Counted from the first letter of the stretch, positions 1-11,937 are shown. The stretch: DNA of 64,000 nt from Tethya wilhelma (GCA_964030475.1 CAXIPT010000002.1:9369391-9433390), one strand, 5' to 3'. A program made the numbers and translations. The notes: generated by a model from the letters alone, not told the origin.

Positions 1-1326
1 ATAGCTCAAAATCCACTCACAGTCTTTGTATCATGGATCAACCTTGACTTTGGTATTGAAGCTTGTTTCTATCGCGGAATGGATGCATTTGGTATGACTT
101 TTTTACAGTTCGTATTTCCTCTATACATCATCCTGATTGTCACCCTGATAATAGTTGGCTCAAAATACTCTGTAAAGCTGTCCAAACTTGTTACGAACAA
201 TATGGTACCAGCTCTAGCAACACTGCTGCTTCTTTCATACACGAAACTTCTCCGTGCTATTATTGCCATCATGTCTGTCACTGATGTCGAATTCAGTGGT
301 ATACCAGCAACTAATGACAGTGCTGGAGTTGAGATTGAGCCTTCGAGTCGTAGAGTGTGGCTCATTGATGGCAATGTTGGGTACCTTGAAGGTGGTCATA
401 TTGCTCTCTTTATTGTGGCATTGCTAATTCTTATTCCATTAATTCTACTCACCTTTCTTCTCCTTACATGGCAATGGCTCTACCCTCTGTTGACAAAGTC
501 ACCTTATTTAAGACAATCTGCATTGATCTCTTACACAAACCACTTCTTTGAGGCTTACAATGCTCCATTTAAGAAGCACCATCGCTATTGGCCTGGCCTG
601 CTGCTCATAGTAAGAGCTATACTGTTCTTGTTTTCGGGAATAAATGTTTTTGGAAACCTTCGAAATGTCACTCTAGCGGCAATATCTATCACAATGGTAG
701 CTCTACTCCTCTACCAAACCCTAGTGATGGGTGTCTATCAGTCACGAGCTTTAGGATTTCTTGAAAATACCTTCATTGCAAATGTGGCAGTCTTGGCCAT
801 CATGACCTTCTTTGTAAGGACCGAAAATGAAGATTCCTCTCTTCAAACTCAAGCATGGATAGCGTACATTTCGATTGGTATTGCCTTTGCCACATTTATT
901 GGAATAGCCACCTATCACACATATAGGTACATCCTCAAGGATAAAAACTGCCTTAAGGGTAAAAACTGTCTCGCAATAAAAGGTAGAAAAGGGAAAAAGC
1001 ATGCTTCAAAGGGTGTCTCATATCTGGATCAATCTTCGTATCTCCAAGAGAACCTTCTAAATGGAGACGATTCCGATTCAATGACACTGACTTCACTTGG
1101 TGAGAATGATTCGAGAAGACCATCTCCTCACAGTTGGAATAGGACGAGGGGCTCTTTAGACATCATCTGTGGTGATCCTACTGATCTGGACTATCAGAGA
1201 CTCAAGCCAGCTAAAGTGAATTCTGGCAGCATCCAAACAGGCTCACTTCGTGACTCAGAATCAAAACCAAAGGTGACTTATTCTGAAGTCAGTGTTGCTG
1301 ATTTGACTGATACAGCTATTCAATAG
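1..1326 (+). CDS. C-terminal part of a seven-pass membrane protein (5' end outside window)
   Basis: The frame is open from base 1, so the ATG at 79 is probably internal. The protein ends at TAA 1324-1326. It starts with NPLTVFVSWINLDFGIE followed by a Cys, which resembles the conserved stretch just before the membrane domain of large, poorly characterised surface proteins of sponges and cnidarians (from memory, unsearched). About seven hydrophobic segments follow, starting near FLQFVFPLYIILIV, VPALATLLLLSY, GHIALFIVALLI, GLLLIVRAILFLF, LAAISITMVALLLY, TFIANVAVLAIM and AYISIGIAFATFIG. A hydrophilic Ser/Lys-rich tail of about 120 residues is probably cytoplasmic. No intron is needed in this exon. 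The ligand-binding part, if any, lies upstream of the window. Function is unknown; a receptor or channel-like role is only inference. Confidence 0.7.
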   Translation: MAQNPLTVFVSWINLDFGIEACFYRGMDAFGMTFLQFVFPLYIILIVTLIIVGSKYSVKLSKLVTNNMVPALATLLLLSYTKLLRAIIAIMSVTDVEFSGIPATNDSAGVEIEPSSRRVWLIDGNVGYLEGGHIALFIVALLILIPLILLTFLLLTWQWLYPLLTKSPYLRQSALISYTNHFFEAYNAPFKKHHRYWPGLLLIVRAILFLFSGINVFGNLRNVTLAAISITMVALLLYQTLVMGVYQSRALGFLENTFIANVAVLAIMTFFVRTENEDSSLQTQAWIAYISIGIAFATFIGIATYHTYRYILKDKNCLKGKNCLAIKGRKGKKHASKGVSYLDQSSYLQENLLNGDDSDSMTLTSLGENDSRRPSPHSWNRTRGSLDIICGDPTDLDYQRLKPAKVNSGSIQTGSLRDSESKPKVTYSEVSVADLTDTAIQ

Positions 1327-1906
1327 GCTCAACATAATTATCTATGCACTTTTTAATGGTATATATGTGTGTGCGTGTGATGTGTGTATATGTGTGAGTG
1401 TTAAATTTTTTCTTAAGCTCCAAGAAAAATTGTGCATAACAAGCAACATTCAAGTGTTGTGAAATTTTAACCTAAAATTGTAATAATTAATATATTTTTG
1501 TAATAATGATCATTAATTTGCACGACCATGTACACTCATCTATTGATTAATACAGTATATACTGTATATCTACCATGTCAATGTGTCAGCTGCATGATTC
1601 TCTGTCTCTTTTGCTTGCGCAAAGTGTGTTTATCTACATCATCCTCCTGACGGGGTTTCAACGCACCCCAAATCTATCAAAAGTAGATAAGTTCATGATG
1701 ATGAATTGTCATCGTTAATTTTATATGGCAGTTCATTATATTATAGTTGTTCAAACTTGCCGTGTTGTATGACAGCTGAGACACAAATGATGTAAGAGCT
1801 TCAAACACCGGTTTTGTGAATTTCTATAAACCAAAAAAATTCAAAGTTTGAATATCGATTGTGCTATAGCACTTAGCTGCATAGGCCTTTTTCATTAGTG
1901 AATAAA
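1327..1906. other. Convergent intergenic spacer / 3' UTRs
   Basis: AT-rich spacer between the stop of the seven-pass protein (+) and the stop of pseudokinase gene A (-). A short imperfect TG-rich run lies near 1365-1400. I see no coding potential. Both genes must place their 3' UTRs here. Confidence 0.6.
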
Positions 1907-2544
1907 TTAAGGGCCTTCCTCAATTGACTCCACAAGAGTATTTTGATAACTTACTCTAGTCTCCTTTTCTGATTTTGCAACAGCCTTGAAAAACTCGTGA
2001 CCTTTAATCTGTACAAAAAAAATCCAATATAATTATGCATGGAGTGTATATAGGTATGTTAAATATATGCTGCGATTGCAACTATAATTATAAGCACAAT
2101 AATTCCTGTATATAGCACCTGGAGTATAGTACTCTGTGTGAGTTTTTATAACACAATATTTGGAAACAATTAATGCATGGATGCATGCAGGGGTATTTAC
2201 ATACGTAGAATGGTAGAAGGCCAGGTACATGTACATTTTATATTGAGAGATTTAATGAAAACTTAATTTATACACGAGCATTCATTATACTCTGATTGTA
2301 TGTTATTCCATCTTCCAAGCGTACGTACGAACTCACCGCTTTGATGTTGTTTGGAAATTTGGGAGCAAAAATGAAGCGAAGGATTCCTTCAGTTCCTCTA
2401 TCTCTGACCTTCTGGTAGTCCTCTTCCGTTGGACTCAGTGTTATCAACTCTTGTGCACAGCTCATTTCAAACACCAAATGCCCTATGTGTGGCAGGAGGG
2501 TATGTATTTATGAGGATCGTATCAATCAATACAAGAGAGGTGTG

Positions 2545-2579
<35 letters not shown>

Positions 2580-3717
2580 AGAATATAATATGTACACAGC
2601 AAAATAGTCAATAGTTAATTGTATAGATGGGTTGTTTTCCTGTTCATCCACTCACCAAACATAATGATGTCCATGTGCTCCAAGTGCTCCTCACACATCC
2701 TGTAGAATCTAGACCTGTAGCCAAGGAGTGTGTTCTCATAGCCACCCAACCTGCACACACCATCCTGGTCAACAAAGATGTTGCCACTCTGAACATGACC
2801 GAGAATAGGAAAGCCTTGCTTGTAGAGAAACCTCATTGCCTGTAAAACAATGCCCACATCACAAATATAGCCTCATTCCCAGGTTCCTCCCTCGCAAAAT
2901 ACTTCTTCAAAAATGTAATTATGTATGTAGTTGAAGAAAAAGGCTGGGAAAGAGCCTAATAGTATAATACTATCACAACACCATATTTATGTCATGATCA
3001 TTTTTCACCATTTACAGTAATTTTGAATTGCTGTAAGTTAATTTAGTGACATAGATGTATACCTTGAGAATTTGCCATCCATACAGTGCCACAGTTTTAA
3101 CAGCCAATCCTCTATTCTCTTCGATTGAAACCATTGGGTACTTATCGGCCCAATCTTGATCGGGATTCACCTGTTATAATATACATGTAGATCAAGTTAC
3201 GAATTATGCCATCAGTATAATCTTATTTCAAGAATATCATTTAGATTTGGTTATGAATTGTATAGCAGCTTAGCTATTATTTTCAACCCCTCCGTGTTGC
3301 TGTTGTACGATATACAATCCTCTGTGTTTTTTTGAAGAATAAAAAACACAGTGTGTCTATATAGTTATAGCCTAACATGTCACTGACTGAGCCTTGCTCA
3401 TACCCGGCTCTCTCCTTTGACCTTACACTAAAGGTCAAAGGGCAGAGCTAGCGTGTATGGGTACTCGACACAAAGTTGACCTTTGCTTGACCTTTTGTAA
3501 GTAAAGTCCTCCACACGCACGTATAATGTATTGATCTGTGGTGGACGTGTGTTAAACCTCCTCTGCCCATACTCCATTAACTACAATTTATACATAAACT
3601 GCTTACATCATAAATGATGTCCTTAAGTGAGCCAGCTTGTATAAATGGTTGGATTATGATGGCCTGTTTGGAGTCCCTGATGTATGCTATCCTCTCTATC
3701 GGGTGTATGAATTGATG

Positions 3718-3762
<45 letters not shown>

Positions 3763-6752
3763 CGTGTGTGTTTGTGTGTATAATATGTGTGTGTGTGCAT
3801 GTGTGTTTGTTTGAAATCCACACTCCACCCGTCTCGTATGTAATATCTGACACTGTACCTGTTTCAGTTTTCCCATTAGTCCATTCAATTGTTTCAATGT
3901 ATCTTCTGTCAATGGCAACAATGGACAGTGTCTTGACAATGGGCTCTATAGTGACACAATGCAAATAGCAGAATGTCTTAATACATCTATACATGCCACA
4001 GTACCTAGAATTCTATATAGCTCTTCTATACAATAGAATACACTGTGTCATTGTGATGTTTCAGCCATGTGCTTATGACAATGGTAACTCACTATCGTCA
4101 ACACTACTGTGCTGCGAACTTCACTCTCTGTGTATCTGTCGAATGCTTTGAACCAGTATTTTTGCATTCGACTCCCTGAAAATATTTGTTGTGAACGATG
4201 CATGTAATATGACAATTAATTGTATATTAGTAGTAGAATGTCACACATGCTTGCATGTTATAAAATAAATTGAACATTAAGCTAGTAAAGATTCATGAAC
4301 ATGAAAGTATCATTATTGCTACAATGTTTATTTTATAACATTATAGATTAATATTGTGATAATGAATGTGTGAATGAAAACTACAAACCATCATCAGGAG
4401 AAGCATTTTTCCTTTTTATTTGTCCTTTTTGTGAAAGTAAAAACTATCTTAAGCTTACATACCCATGTCAGGAAGGTCTATGACTGGATTGTACTGCTTC
4501 ATATTTGAGTTCACAAACTGTGATAGAACAGCCCTGGCGTTACCTGCATTAAAAACCATGTCATTACTAACAGTATGTATATAGACTATAGTCTATAGCT
4601 TAAATCCCTGGTTACTCCTTTATAGCTATGGGTTTCATAATGATAGAGTACCTTTTGCAAAACACATTGTACATCATAATACTATTAGCCTAATTACTCT
4701 AAATTCAATCAATAGTACATGTACAACACCTGGAACTTACTTACAGACTACATGATGGATTCATTACCCAACTGTTTGTGGTATGCAAATGTGAATACTT
4801 AATGTCCACAAGAGTCATATAATCCTGTAGCACACAACCAGCTTACATGCCCACAACATAATACGTACTACATGCATGGTCATGTAAATCAACTTGTTCC
4901 ATACTGTGCTCAGATTAGCACTAAGTACTTTGCCTCAAATTCAAACTTGAAACTTATAGAAAACGGATCTTAAAATTAGCAGTTATATCTGTAGTAGACA
5001 GGCAGTCATGATGGACTTACATCGTTCATATTCAGCTTCTCGCTTTCTTTCGTTGGTTGTTTTTGCTACATAATAATATTGTGTATGTATGCATACATAA
5101 AGCGATGTGTTATTTTAATGATAGAGTACCTTTTGCAAAACACATTGTACATCATAATACTATTAGCCTAATTACTCTAAATTCAATCAATAGTACATGT
5201 ACAACACCTGGAACTTACTTACAGACTACATGATGGATTCATTACCCAACTGTTTGTGGTATGCAAATGTGAATACTTAATGTCCACAAGAGTCATATAA
5301 TCCTGTAGCACACAACCAGCTTACATGCCCACAACATAATACGTACTACATGCATGGTCATGTAAATCAACTTGTTCCATACTGTGCTCAGATTAGCACT
5401 AAGTACTTTGCCTCAAATTCAAACTTGAAACTTATAGAAAACGGATCTTAAAATTAGCAGTTATATCTGTAGTAGACAGGCAGTCATGATGGACTTACAT
5501 CGTTCATATTCAGCTTCTCGCTTTCTTTCGTTGGTTGTTTTTGCTACATAATAATATTGTGTATGTATGCATACATAAAGCGATGTGTTATTACTGTTAT
5601 TATACATAATACAATGTGTACATGTGTAGATGTACTTAAGTGATTGTGTGTGTGTGTGTGTATAAACCACAATGAATTAATGGATGTGTTACATGATCTA
5701 CATGAAAATTCAGAGAAAAGTTTTTGACAAACTTGACAGCTAACAATTCACTGTGGAAAAACTGCACTTAGTCTATTGTTAATTTTTGTAATTCAGTCTT
5801 TATGTGTGTGCATGCTTTCCATGTGGTTTTAGTTTACTCACAACTCACTGGACTCAAAGTGAACTCACTCACTCACTCACTCACTCACCTATTAGCAGAG
5901 GTTGGCTTTCACTGAAGTCGTCATTTTTCCTATGCCTTGATCACATGTCAGTGAGTATTTTGATTGATATTATCAAAGGTTGTCATGAGTAAGAGTACGT
6001 TTATGCATTTATTCACTCTACACAGCTTTCATGTGACCTAATTTACCTGAAATATAGTTTCTTGCAAACAACTAGACATATTCCTCCACACACTAACAAT
6101 AGTATCACAATTGGTATTACTACTATAAGTGCTATGCCATAATGCTACATGAATTGTAGAGAAAAAGAGAACAAATATGACTGTGAGACATGCATGGATT
6201 GGCAGTGATTAAATTCTGCATGCCCATGCACCCAATGTTAACGTTATATCTATTACTCACTGGTATCACCGGTGTATCTTTATCCTCATCATTACCACTG
6301 TCTTGGCTCTTGCTGAGTTTGTCACTATCACCTGTGGAGTTACAGTGTATACAGTGATGAGCAGGCAATAGCACATACACTTCTGCAACAACTATAATAT
6401 AATATTATAGCCACTTGAAGCTGGTTAATTAAGCCTACTGTCAGTGATTGTGAAATAGTAAACAGTCTCAGCTAGACTGAAGTTGCTGGGCAATCAAAGT
6501 AACTATAGCTTAAATCATTTCTCAGTGTACAGGCTCTTGCCCCTGGGCCATCAGGCTGATACACATTTGTCATGGTCTGAATTCAGTGGTAGTCTGGTAG
6601 AGGCCCAGCTAGACTACTTGATTTGAATGTTTATTGAAAATGATTATTGTTCTTATTCAACTTTAAAACTTACTTGAGTAGGCATCTTCACAGAAAATAA
6701 GCACCACCAGACTAAGGCACAGTAGGTTCCGAATCAGAGTTCCACACGGCAT
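1907..6752 (-). CDS. Receptor-like membrane pseudokinase, PXK/SLOB-type kinase fold (copy A, complete)
   Basis: Exons, 5' to 3' on the minus strand: 6752-6674, 6331-6261, 6144-6047, 5935-5889, 5543-5499 (duplicated at 5065-5021), 4543-4463, 4175-4093, 3945-3859, 3717-3607, 3170-3063, 2839-2656, 2482-2337, 2008-1907. All have GT-AG signals and compatible phases. They give 413 residues, or 428 if both copies of the 45-bp exon are used. The order is signal peptide (1-26, LLCLSLVVLIFC), short Asp/Ser-rich ectodomain, one TM (about 53-77, YGIALIVVIPIVILL), basic juxtamembrane region, then a kinase-like domain from about 115. The catalytic loop reads GHVQSGN (284-290), without the HRD aspartate, and the DFG position reads LGGYEN (301-306). 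Together with YRSRFYR and MDIIMFGHLVFEM, this matches PXK/Slowpoke-binding-protein pseudokinases. Those relatives are, to my knowledge, not typically signal-peptide receptors. A catalytically inactive scaffold or receptor role is inferred. Confidence 0.82.
3718..3800. repeat. (GT)n microsatellite at a 3' splice site
   Basis: Starts directly at the acceptor of pseudokinase A exon 3607-3717. On the sense strand it is a CA tract ending in CAG at the exon. It is imperfect, with CGCG and AT interruptions. Confidence 0.9.
4638..5593. repeat. 478-bp perfect-looking tandem duplication containing a 45-bp exon
   Basis: Bases 4638-5115 repeat at 5116-5593 (offset 478) with no difference noticed until the end of the second unit. 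Each unit holds the same 45-bp exon (5021-5065 and 5499-5543). That exon is phase 1-1, so using both would add 15 residues without a frameshift. The paralogue at 13840-13884 has a single copy. There is no N at the junction, so this is either a very recent duplication or a collapsed-overlap artefact. Confidence 0.85.
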
Positions 6753-6850
6753 TGCTGTCTCATCTCGAGTCGTTCCCAAACTCCGCCCACTTTTCATTGC
6801 GCATGACTCGCCATGAGCAAGATTGCGCATTTACTTGGTGCAAGTCGCGC
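6753..6850 (-). promoter_or_regulatory. Probable promoter of pseudokinase gene A
   Basis: Immediately upstream of the ATG at 6752. It contains a GC-box-like block at 6778-6805 (core CTCCGCCCAC then GCGCATG). The same block occurs before copy B (15146-15178) and at 18598-18630, while the surrounding sequence differs, which suggests conserved promoter function. No TATA box is obvious. Confidence 0.5.
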
Positions 6851-7079
6851 GCACCACTAATTATGACACAAACATTAGAGCACAGATATCATAGATAGCA
6901 TAATTATTATCTATGATTAGAGTTAGTAACACATGTGAATTTATATACTTTCTGTACAGCTACATTTGAAGTTACTTATAAACATGGCTAGGTGTAGTCA
7001 GTAGTTAACGTTAGTGGAGATCTCATGCAGCCATTCCCCCCTCAGAGTTAATTTTTGCTTCTCAAAATTAGATTGAGAA

Positions 7080-7880
7080 TCAAATGATAATTCTATAGGT
7101 ACACCTTTTAGTATTGCTCTCATGTGTATAATATGAGCAGCATTGAACTAGACTCCAAGAGGTCTGAATTTGAACGTTCTCCCATTCCTTTTCCAATTTG
7201 ACCATTGTTTGTTCATCCGATGATATAACATGCCACCACAGTGACTTTGTACTTTGGTTGTTCGAGTTATCATACTTTCTTATGTCTATGGCAGACTCAG
7301 ATATAGTGGTTAACTTCGTAATTACACGCTTAACTTTGAAAGAAGAATATATGTTGGGTGTACCCCAAATCTTTCTCTCATGACATGCACCAGAGACAGC
7401 AGCTTTAGGCCTTTTCTTTGATGTTCTGCTATCATTTCTTTGAGTAGCTCTCTTCTTTGGATTTAATGAGTAGTTTGAAGCTAAACTTGTTTCTTTTTTC
7501 TCAGCCATGCCCCCCTCAGAGTTGTCTTGCTTCTCAGGAGTAGTATCAAGATTGGATTGAGTATATGAGAGGCATGGAACTAGACTCCAAGAGGTCAGAA
7601 CTTGAACTTTCTCCCATTCTTTTTCCAATTTGACCAATATTTGCTCAGCTGATGATATAACATGCCACCACTTTATTGTAATCTGGTTGTTCGAGTTAAC
7701 ATAAGCTTTAGTCTTTCTTTTAATGTCTATGTCAGACTCAGATATAGAGGTAAACTTTGCAATTGCATGTTTAACTGTTGAAGGAGAACATATTTTGAGT
7801 GTTCCCCAAATCTTTCTCTTACCAGAGACAGCAACTTTAGGCCTTTTTGTCTGTGATATTAGATTGTCTGTAGTAGGAAT
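7080..7880 (-). CDS. Unrecognised ORF with two tandem copies of a ~110-residue domain
   Basis: Open on the minus strand from just after an in-frame TAA at 7881-7883 to the stop at 7080-7082, about 266 codons, with no convincing ATG at its start. It is therefore an internal or terminal exon, or a retrocopy. A possible acceptor (CTACAG) lies near 7870. Two repeats share KRPK-AVSG, RKIWGT, V-ITKL/AIAKF, WWHVIS, LVKLEKEWE-VQ and TSWSLV-C. They are joined by a Lys/Asn/Ser-rich linker. I recall similar IWGT/WW/TSW-type units in lineage-specific invertebrate proteins but cannot name a family. The maintained frame across two diverged copies argues for past or present coding function. Confidence 0.45.
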   Translation of the reverse strand: MPTTDNLISQTKRPKVAVSGKRKIWGTLKICSPSTVKHAIAKFTSISESDIDIKRKTKAYVNSNNQITIKWWHVISSAEQILVKLEKEWEKVQVLTSWSLVPCLSYTQSNLDTTPEKQDNSEGGMAEKKETSLASNYSLNPKKRATQRNDSRTSKKRPKAAVSGACHERKIWGTPNIYSSFKVKRVITKLTTISESAIDIRKYDNSNNQSTKSLWWHVISSDEQTMVKLEKEWENVQIQTSWSLVQCCSYYTHESNTKRCTYRIII

Positions 7881-7962
7881 TTAAACCAATGTAACAATAA
7901 GCTAGCTGCGGTACTCGTATAAGCTATTAATTTTATAAGGATCCATATGAGGGATATTCAGT

Positions 7963-8176
7963 TAGTCATGTGCCGAAATTGAGACATAATTTTGCTTTGT
8001 TCCAATACTTTTTATCACACTGTCCATTCCTACACTACATATTTTTTTGAAATTTTTATTACTTGTATAATAATAGTAAAAATGTTGAAAAAATAAGTTG
8101 TGTAGGAATGGGCAGTGCTATAAAAAGCAATGAAACAAGGAAAGTCTCAGAATTTCGGCACATGACTACTTCATTT
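7963..8176. mobile_element. MITE, GAAGTAGTCATGTGCCG family, short form
   Basis: Long inverted repeat: the left arm starts TAGTCATGTGCCGAAATT and the right arm ends with its complement and TACTTCA. Both arms carry the block GTAGGAATGGGCAGTG or its complement, around a short AT-rich centre. No transposase is encoded. It is the smallest complete member of the cluster. Confidence 0.8.
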
Positions 8177-8359
8177 TATCAGTCAATTCCAGAATAAAGT
8201 TTGATTCATGAATTCCATAGATTATGAGTCAGTCAATTGGCTCAATTCATCGTTCAAGTGAATCCTTTGCTAGTTTAGCTGAAGCAATAGGCATCACGCC
8301 ATGTACTAAAGTCACGATTATACAGTAGTAACTTATATGAGGGTTTGGCACAAAAAAAA

Positions 8360-9127
8360 TGAAGTAGTCATGTGCCGAAATTCTGAGACTTTCCATTGCT
8401 TTTTATAGCACTGCCCATTCCTACACTGCTTATTTTTTCAAAATTTTTACTACTTGTTCATTCACTTTTTTCAACACTATAAGGTGCTTAATTGCATGGA
8501 GAGACTGGTTAGTCTCTACAAAAAGCAAGTGTTTGCAGCACTAGATGCGCATGCGCATTATACGCTGGCAAACCACGTGGTCTATTGACGATCTTTACCT
8601 GCATCAAAATGGTTAATACAAAGTACAGTATTTTATACCTGAGTTTCAAAGCTTCCTAGATTTTCTTTGCTGAACATTTTTGGCAACAAAAAAGTACAAA
8701 AGGACGTACTACGGATGAAATGAAGTCTCATTATACAGTCAAAGTTGGCTCAATGCCTTTTGTTTGCCTGGAAATCGCGTTCAAGTAAGTCAGTTAGGAA
8801 CTGAAGGGGAAAACAAATTGCACTGTTGTGGCTTCTCGCCAGCGCTCTCTCTCCAGAGTGCTCTTCTGCTAGTTTTCTTAGTGTATACAGTAAGAAAACT
8901 GTCTATGGGGAGGCTATTATGTTTGAAGGCTTAGTTTTCTTTCCCTGAGAGTTTATAAGCGTGAACATTTTGTACTGTGTCTATGGGACATTCGGTCCAT
9001 TCCTACTATACGTACTACCGTACGTATGATTAAAAATTTCAAAAAAATAAGCAGTGTAGGAATGGGCAGTGCATTAAAAAGTATTGGAACAAGGAATGAT
9101 CCCAATTTCGGCACATGACTACTTCAT
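8360..9127. mobile_element. MITE, GAAGTAGTCA family, long form with promoter-like core
   Basis: 768 bp between TGAAGTAGTCATGTGCC and its complement. The unique core carries the palindrome TGCGCATGCGCA (8546-8557, NRF1-like), CACGTG (8574-8579), an AAAATGG box near 8607, and a second inverted block ending TACGTACTACCGTACGTA near 9027. No ORF of note. The core recurs at 9917-11259, 23387-24078 and 63362-63893. Confidence 0.8.
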
Positions 9128-9330
9128 TTTCATTTTTATCCCTCATGCATAGCTATTATTGTCATAAATGGTTCAAAGAATGATCTGTACTTGAATAGCT
9201 TATCAGTATCACATTAATTGTTATCAAATGGTTCAAATTCTTGCCAATCTTATCACTTGGCTATAAAGTGGAATAAAGTATAGCATGCAGGATCAGTAGA
9301 TTAATACCAGCCAAGACTTGGGCACAAAAA

Positions 9331-9799
9331 TGAAGTAGTCACGTGCCGAAATTGGGATCATTCCTTAATTGTTCCAATACTTTTTAATGCACTGCCCATT
9401 CCTACACTGCTTATTTTTTTGAAATTTTTACTACTTGTTCATTCACTTTTTTCAACACTACAGTGAAGAGACTATCAGAGACTGGTTAGTCCCTATAAAA
9501 AGCTTGAGTTATCTGAGAAGCAGCTACATTGGCTGCTCTAGAGCAGCTTGTGCGCATGCGCGTTTAATGCCACGTGAATGACCTTTGAACTCTACCTACA
9601 AGAAGATGGCTACATTGAAGTACATGAATTTATACTCTAAGTTTCAAAGCTTTCTAGTTTTTGTTTAGGCTTATCATACGTACGGTAGTACGTACAAGTA
9701 TAGTAAAAATTTTGTAAAAATAAGCAGTGTAGGAATGGGCAGTGCTGGAAAAAGTGATGGAACAAGGCAAGTCTCTGAATTCGGCACATGACTACTTCA
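9331..9799. mobile_element. MITE, GAAGTAGTCA family, medium form
   Basis: 469 bp with the family's terminal inverted arms. Its core has TGCGCATGCGCG (9551-9562), CACGTG (9571-9576) and AAGATGGC (about 9602). Boundaries are set by TGAAGTAGTCACGTGCC and its complement. Confidence 0.75.
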
Positions 9800-9916
9800 T
9801 TCTATCAGTATAGATCTCCACATCTGACTGTTTTCTTCGTTGCCTTATTGGGTCAATGATTCAAGAAATTATACTTGGCTAAATTAGATGGAGTAAACTT
9901 TAGCCACAAAAATTAA

Positions 9917-11259
9917 TGAAGTAGTCATGTGCCGAATTCAAAGACTTGCCTTGTTCCATCACTTTTTCCAGCACTGCCCATTCCTACACTGCTTATTTTT
10001 ACAAAATTTTTACTATACTTGTTCAATTACTTTTTCAACATGGAGACTAGTGAGTCTCTACAAAAAGCAAGAGGTGTGCTGGCAGCTACATCAGATGCGC
10101 ATGCGCATTAAACCGCGTGGTCTTTTGACGACCTTTACCTACAAAAATGGCTATTAAAAAGTACAGTATTTTATACCAGAGTTTCAATAGCTGCATAGAT
10201 TTGATTTGTTGAGTTTTAGGCACCAAACGAGTACAAAAGGGCGTACTTCGGATGAAATGAAGTCTCACTATCCAGTCAAAGTTGGCTCAATGCCTTTTGT
10301 TTGTCTGGAAATCGCGTTCAAGTTTGTCAGTTAGGAAGAAAACAAAATTGCATTGTTATGGCTTCTCGCTAGTGCTTTCTCCAGAGTGCTGTAAGAAGTT
10401 TCTGTGTATTTTGTGTGTTCATACATTGTGAAAACTGTCTAGGGGAGGCTCTAAACGTGTTTTAAGGCTTTGCTATCTTTCTCTTTGAGTATTATGAGCA
10501 TGAACATTTTGTATTGTGTCTATGGGACAGTCGGCCCATTCCTACTATACGTACTACCGTACGTATGATAGTAGGAATGGGCCGGCTGTCCCATAGACAC
10601 CATACAAAATGTTGGCCACTATAAAAATCTAGTCAAACAAAATTAACCTTCAAAGTTGCTCAGAGGCTCTCAATGACAGATTACCAACAGCATGCAAGGC
10701 CTAAAGCTCACAAAAACTTTCCTCAGCACTCGTAGTGAGTGCTATTGGGAAGCCACCATAGTGCCATTTTTGTTCTCTAACGTACGTACGTACTTCCTTC
10801 CTAACTGACTTACTTGAAAAGGATTTCCAGAGAACCAGAATGTGTTGAGCCAACTTTGACAGCACAAAGTAAGTTCTTTTCATGGGTAGTACATTCCTTT
10901 CTACTCGTTTCAATCTCAAATAGGCCTAAACAAAAACTAGAAAGCTTTGAAACTTAGTGTATAAATTCATGTACTACAATGCAGCCATCTTTGTATGTAG
11001 AGTTCAAAGGTCATTATCCACGTGGCATTATTATGCGCATGCGCATTAGCCTCCTCCAGCATAATGAAATACATTGTAGCTGCAACTCAAGCTTTTTGTA
11101 GGGACTAACCAATCTCTAATAGTCTCCACACTGTAGTGTTGAAAAAAGTGAATGAACAAGTAGTAAAAATTTCAAAAAAATAAGTAGTGTAGGAATGGGC
11201 AGTGCGGTAAAAAGCATTGGAACAAGGCATGTCTCAATTTCGGCACATGACTACTTCAT
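9917..11259. mobile_element. Composite head-to-head pair of GAAGTAGTCA-family elements
   Basis: Two cores in opposite orientation meet at a hairpin-like junction (about 10520-10600), where the block around ACGTACTACCGTACGT sits between inverted copies of GTAGGAATGGGCCG. Outer arms match the family ends. TGCGCATGCGCA-type palindromes occur at 10096-10107 and 11034-11045. It is probably one element inserted into or joined with another. Confidence 0.7.
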
Positions 11260-11449
11260 TTTTATGTCCAACTCTTGGCCAGCAGTCCAGTTTAAGTTGC
11301 CTATCTTGTTATATATAGTTTACTCCACTGCTTAGCCAACTGATTAGATTGAACCAATGCAAAAATAAGCTATGGTACTATTATAGTAGTACAGATCATT
11401 GCATTTATGACACAGAGGATCCATACAGGGATGAAGAATAAATCAAAAA

Positions 11450-11937
11450 TGAAGTAGTCATGTGCCAAAATTGAGACATGCCTTGTTCCAATGCTTTTTA
11501 CCGCACTGCCCATTCCTACACTACTTATTTTTTTGAAATTTTTACTACTTGTTTATGATGAAAACGAGTATCAAGGAAAGTAGTACCTATGAAAAGGAGT
11601 TACTTTGTGCTGTCAAAGTTGGCTCAACACATTCTGGTTCTCTGGAAATGCTTTTCAAGTAAGTCAGTTAGGAAGTACGTAAGTACGTACGTAAGTTAGA
11701 TGAACAAAAATGGCACTATTGTGGCTTCCCACTAGCTCTCTCTACGAGTGCTGACGAGTGAGGAACGGTTCTGTGAGTTTTAGGCCTTGCATACAATTGG
11801 TAATCTGTCAGTGAGAGACTGTGAGCAAGTTTGAAGACTCAATTTTGTTTTGTTAGATTTTTATGATCATAAACATTTTGTATTGTGCCTATGGGACATT
11901 CGGCCCATTCCTACTATACGTACTACCGTACGTATGA
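11450..11937. mobile_element. GAAGTAGTCA-family element, one arm plus core
   Basis: Left arm TGAAGTAGTCATGTGCC, then internal sequence to the terminal ACGTACTACCGTACGTA block. The opposite long arm is absent. Parts of it recur, inverted and direct, at 18878-19513. Confidence 0.65.

Noticed and set aside
3577..3994. Long minus-strand ORFs rich in His-Thr through the CA repeat
   Set aside because: They read through a microsatellite and intron. The true exons on either side (3607-3717 and 3859-3945) splice in a consistent frame.
6540..6620. Possible short inverted repeat transposon in pseudokinase A intron 1 (CATCAGGCTGA...)
   Set aside because: Similar sequence is present in intron 1 of copies B and C at the same place, so it is shared ancestry of the introns, and no target duplication is seen.
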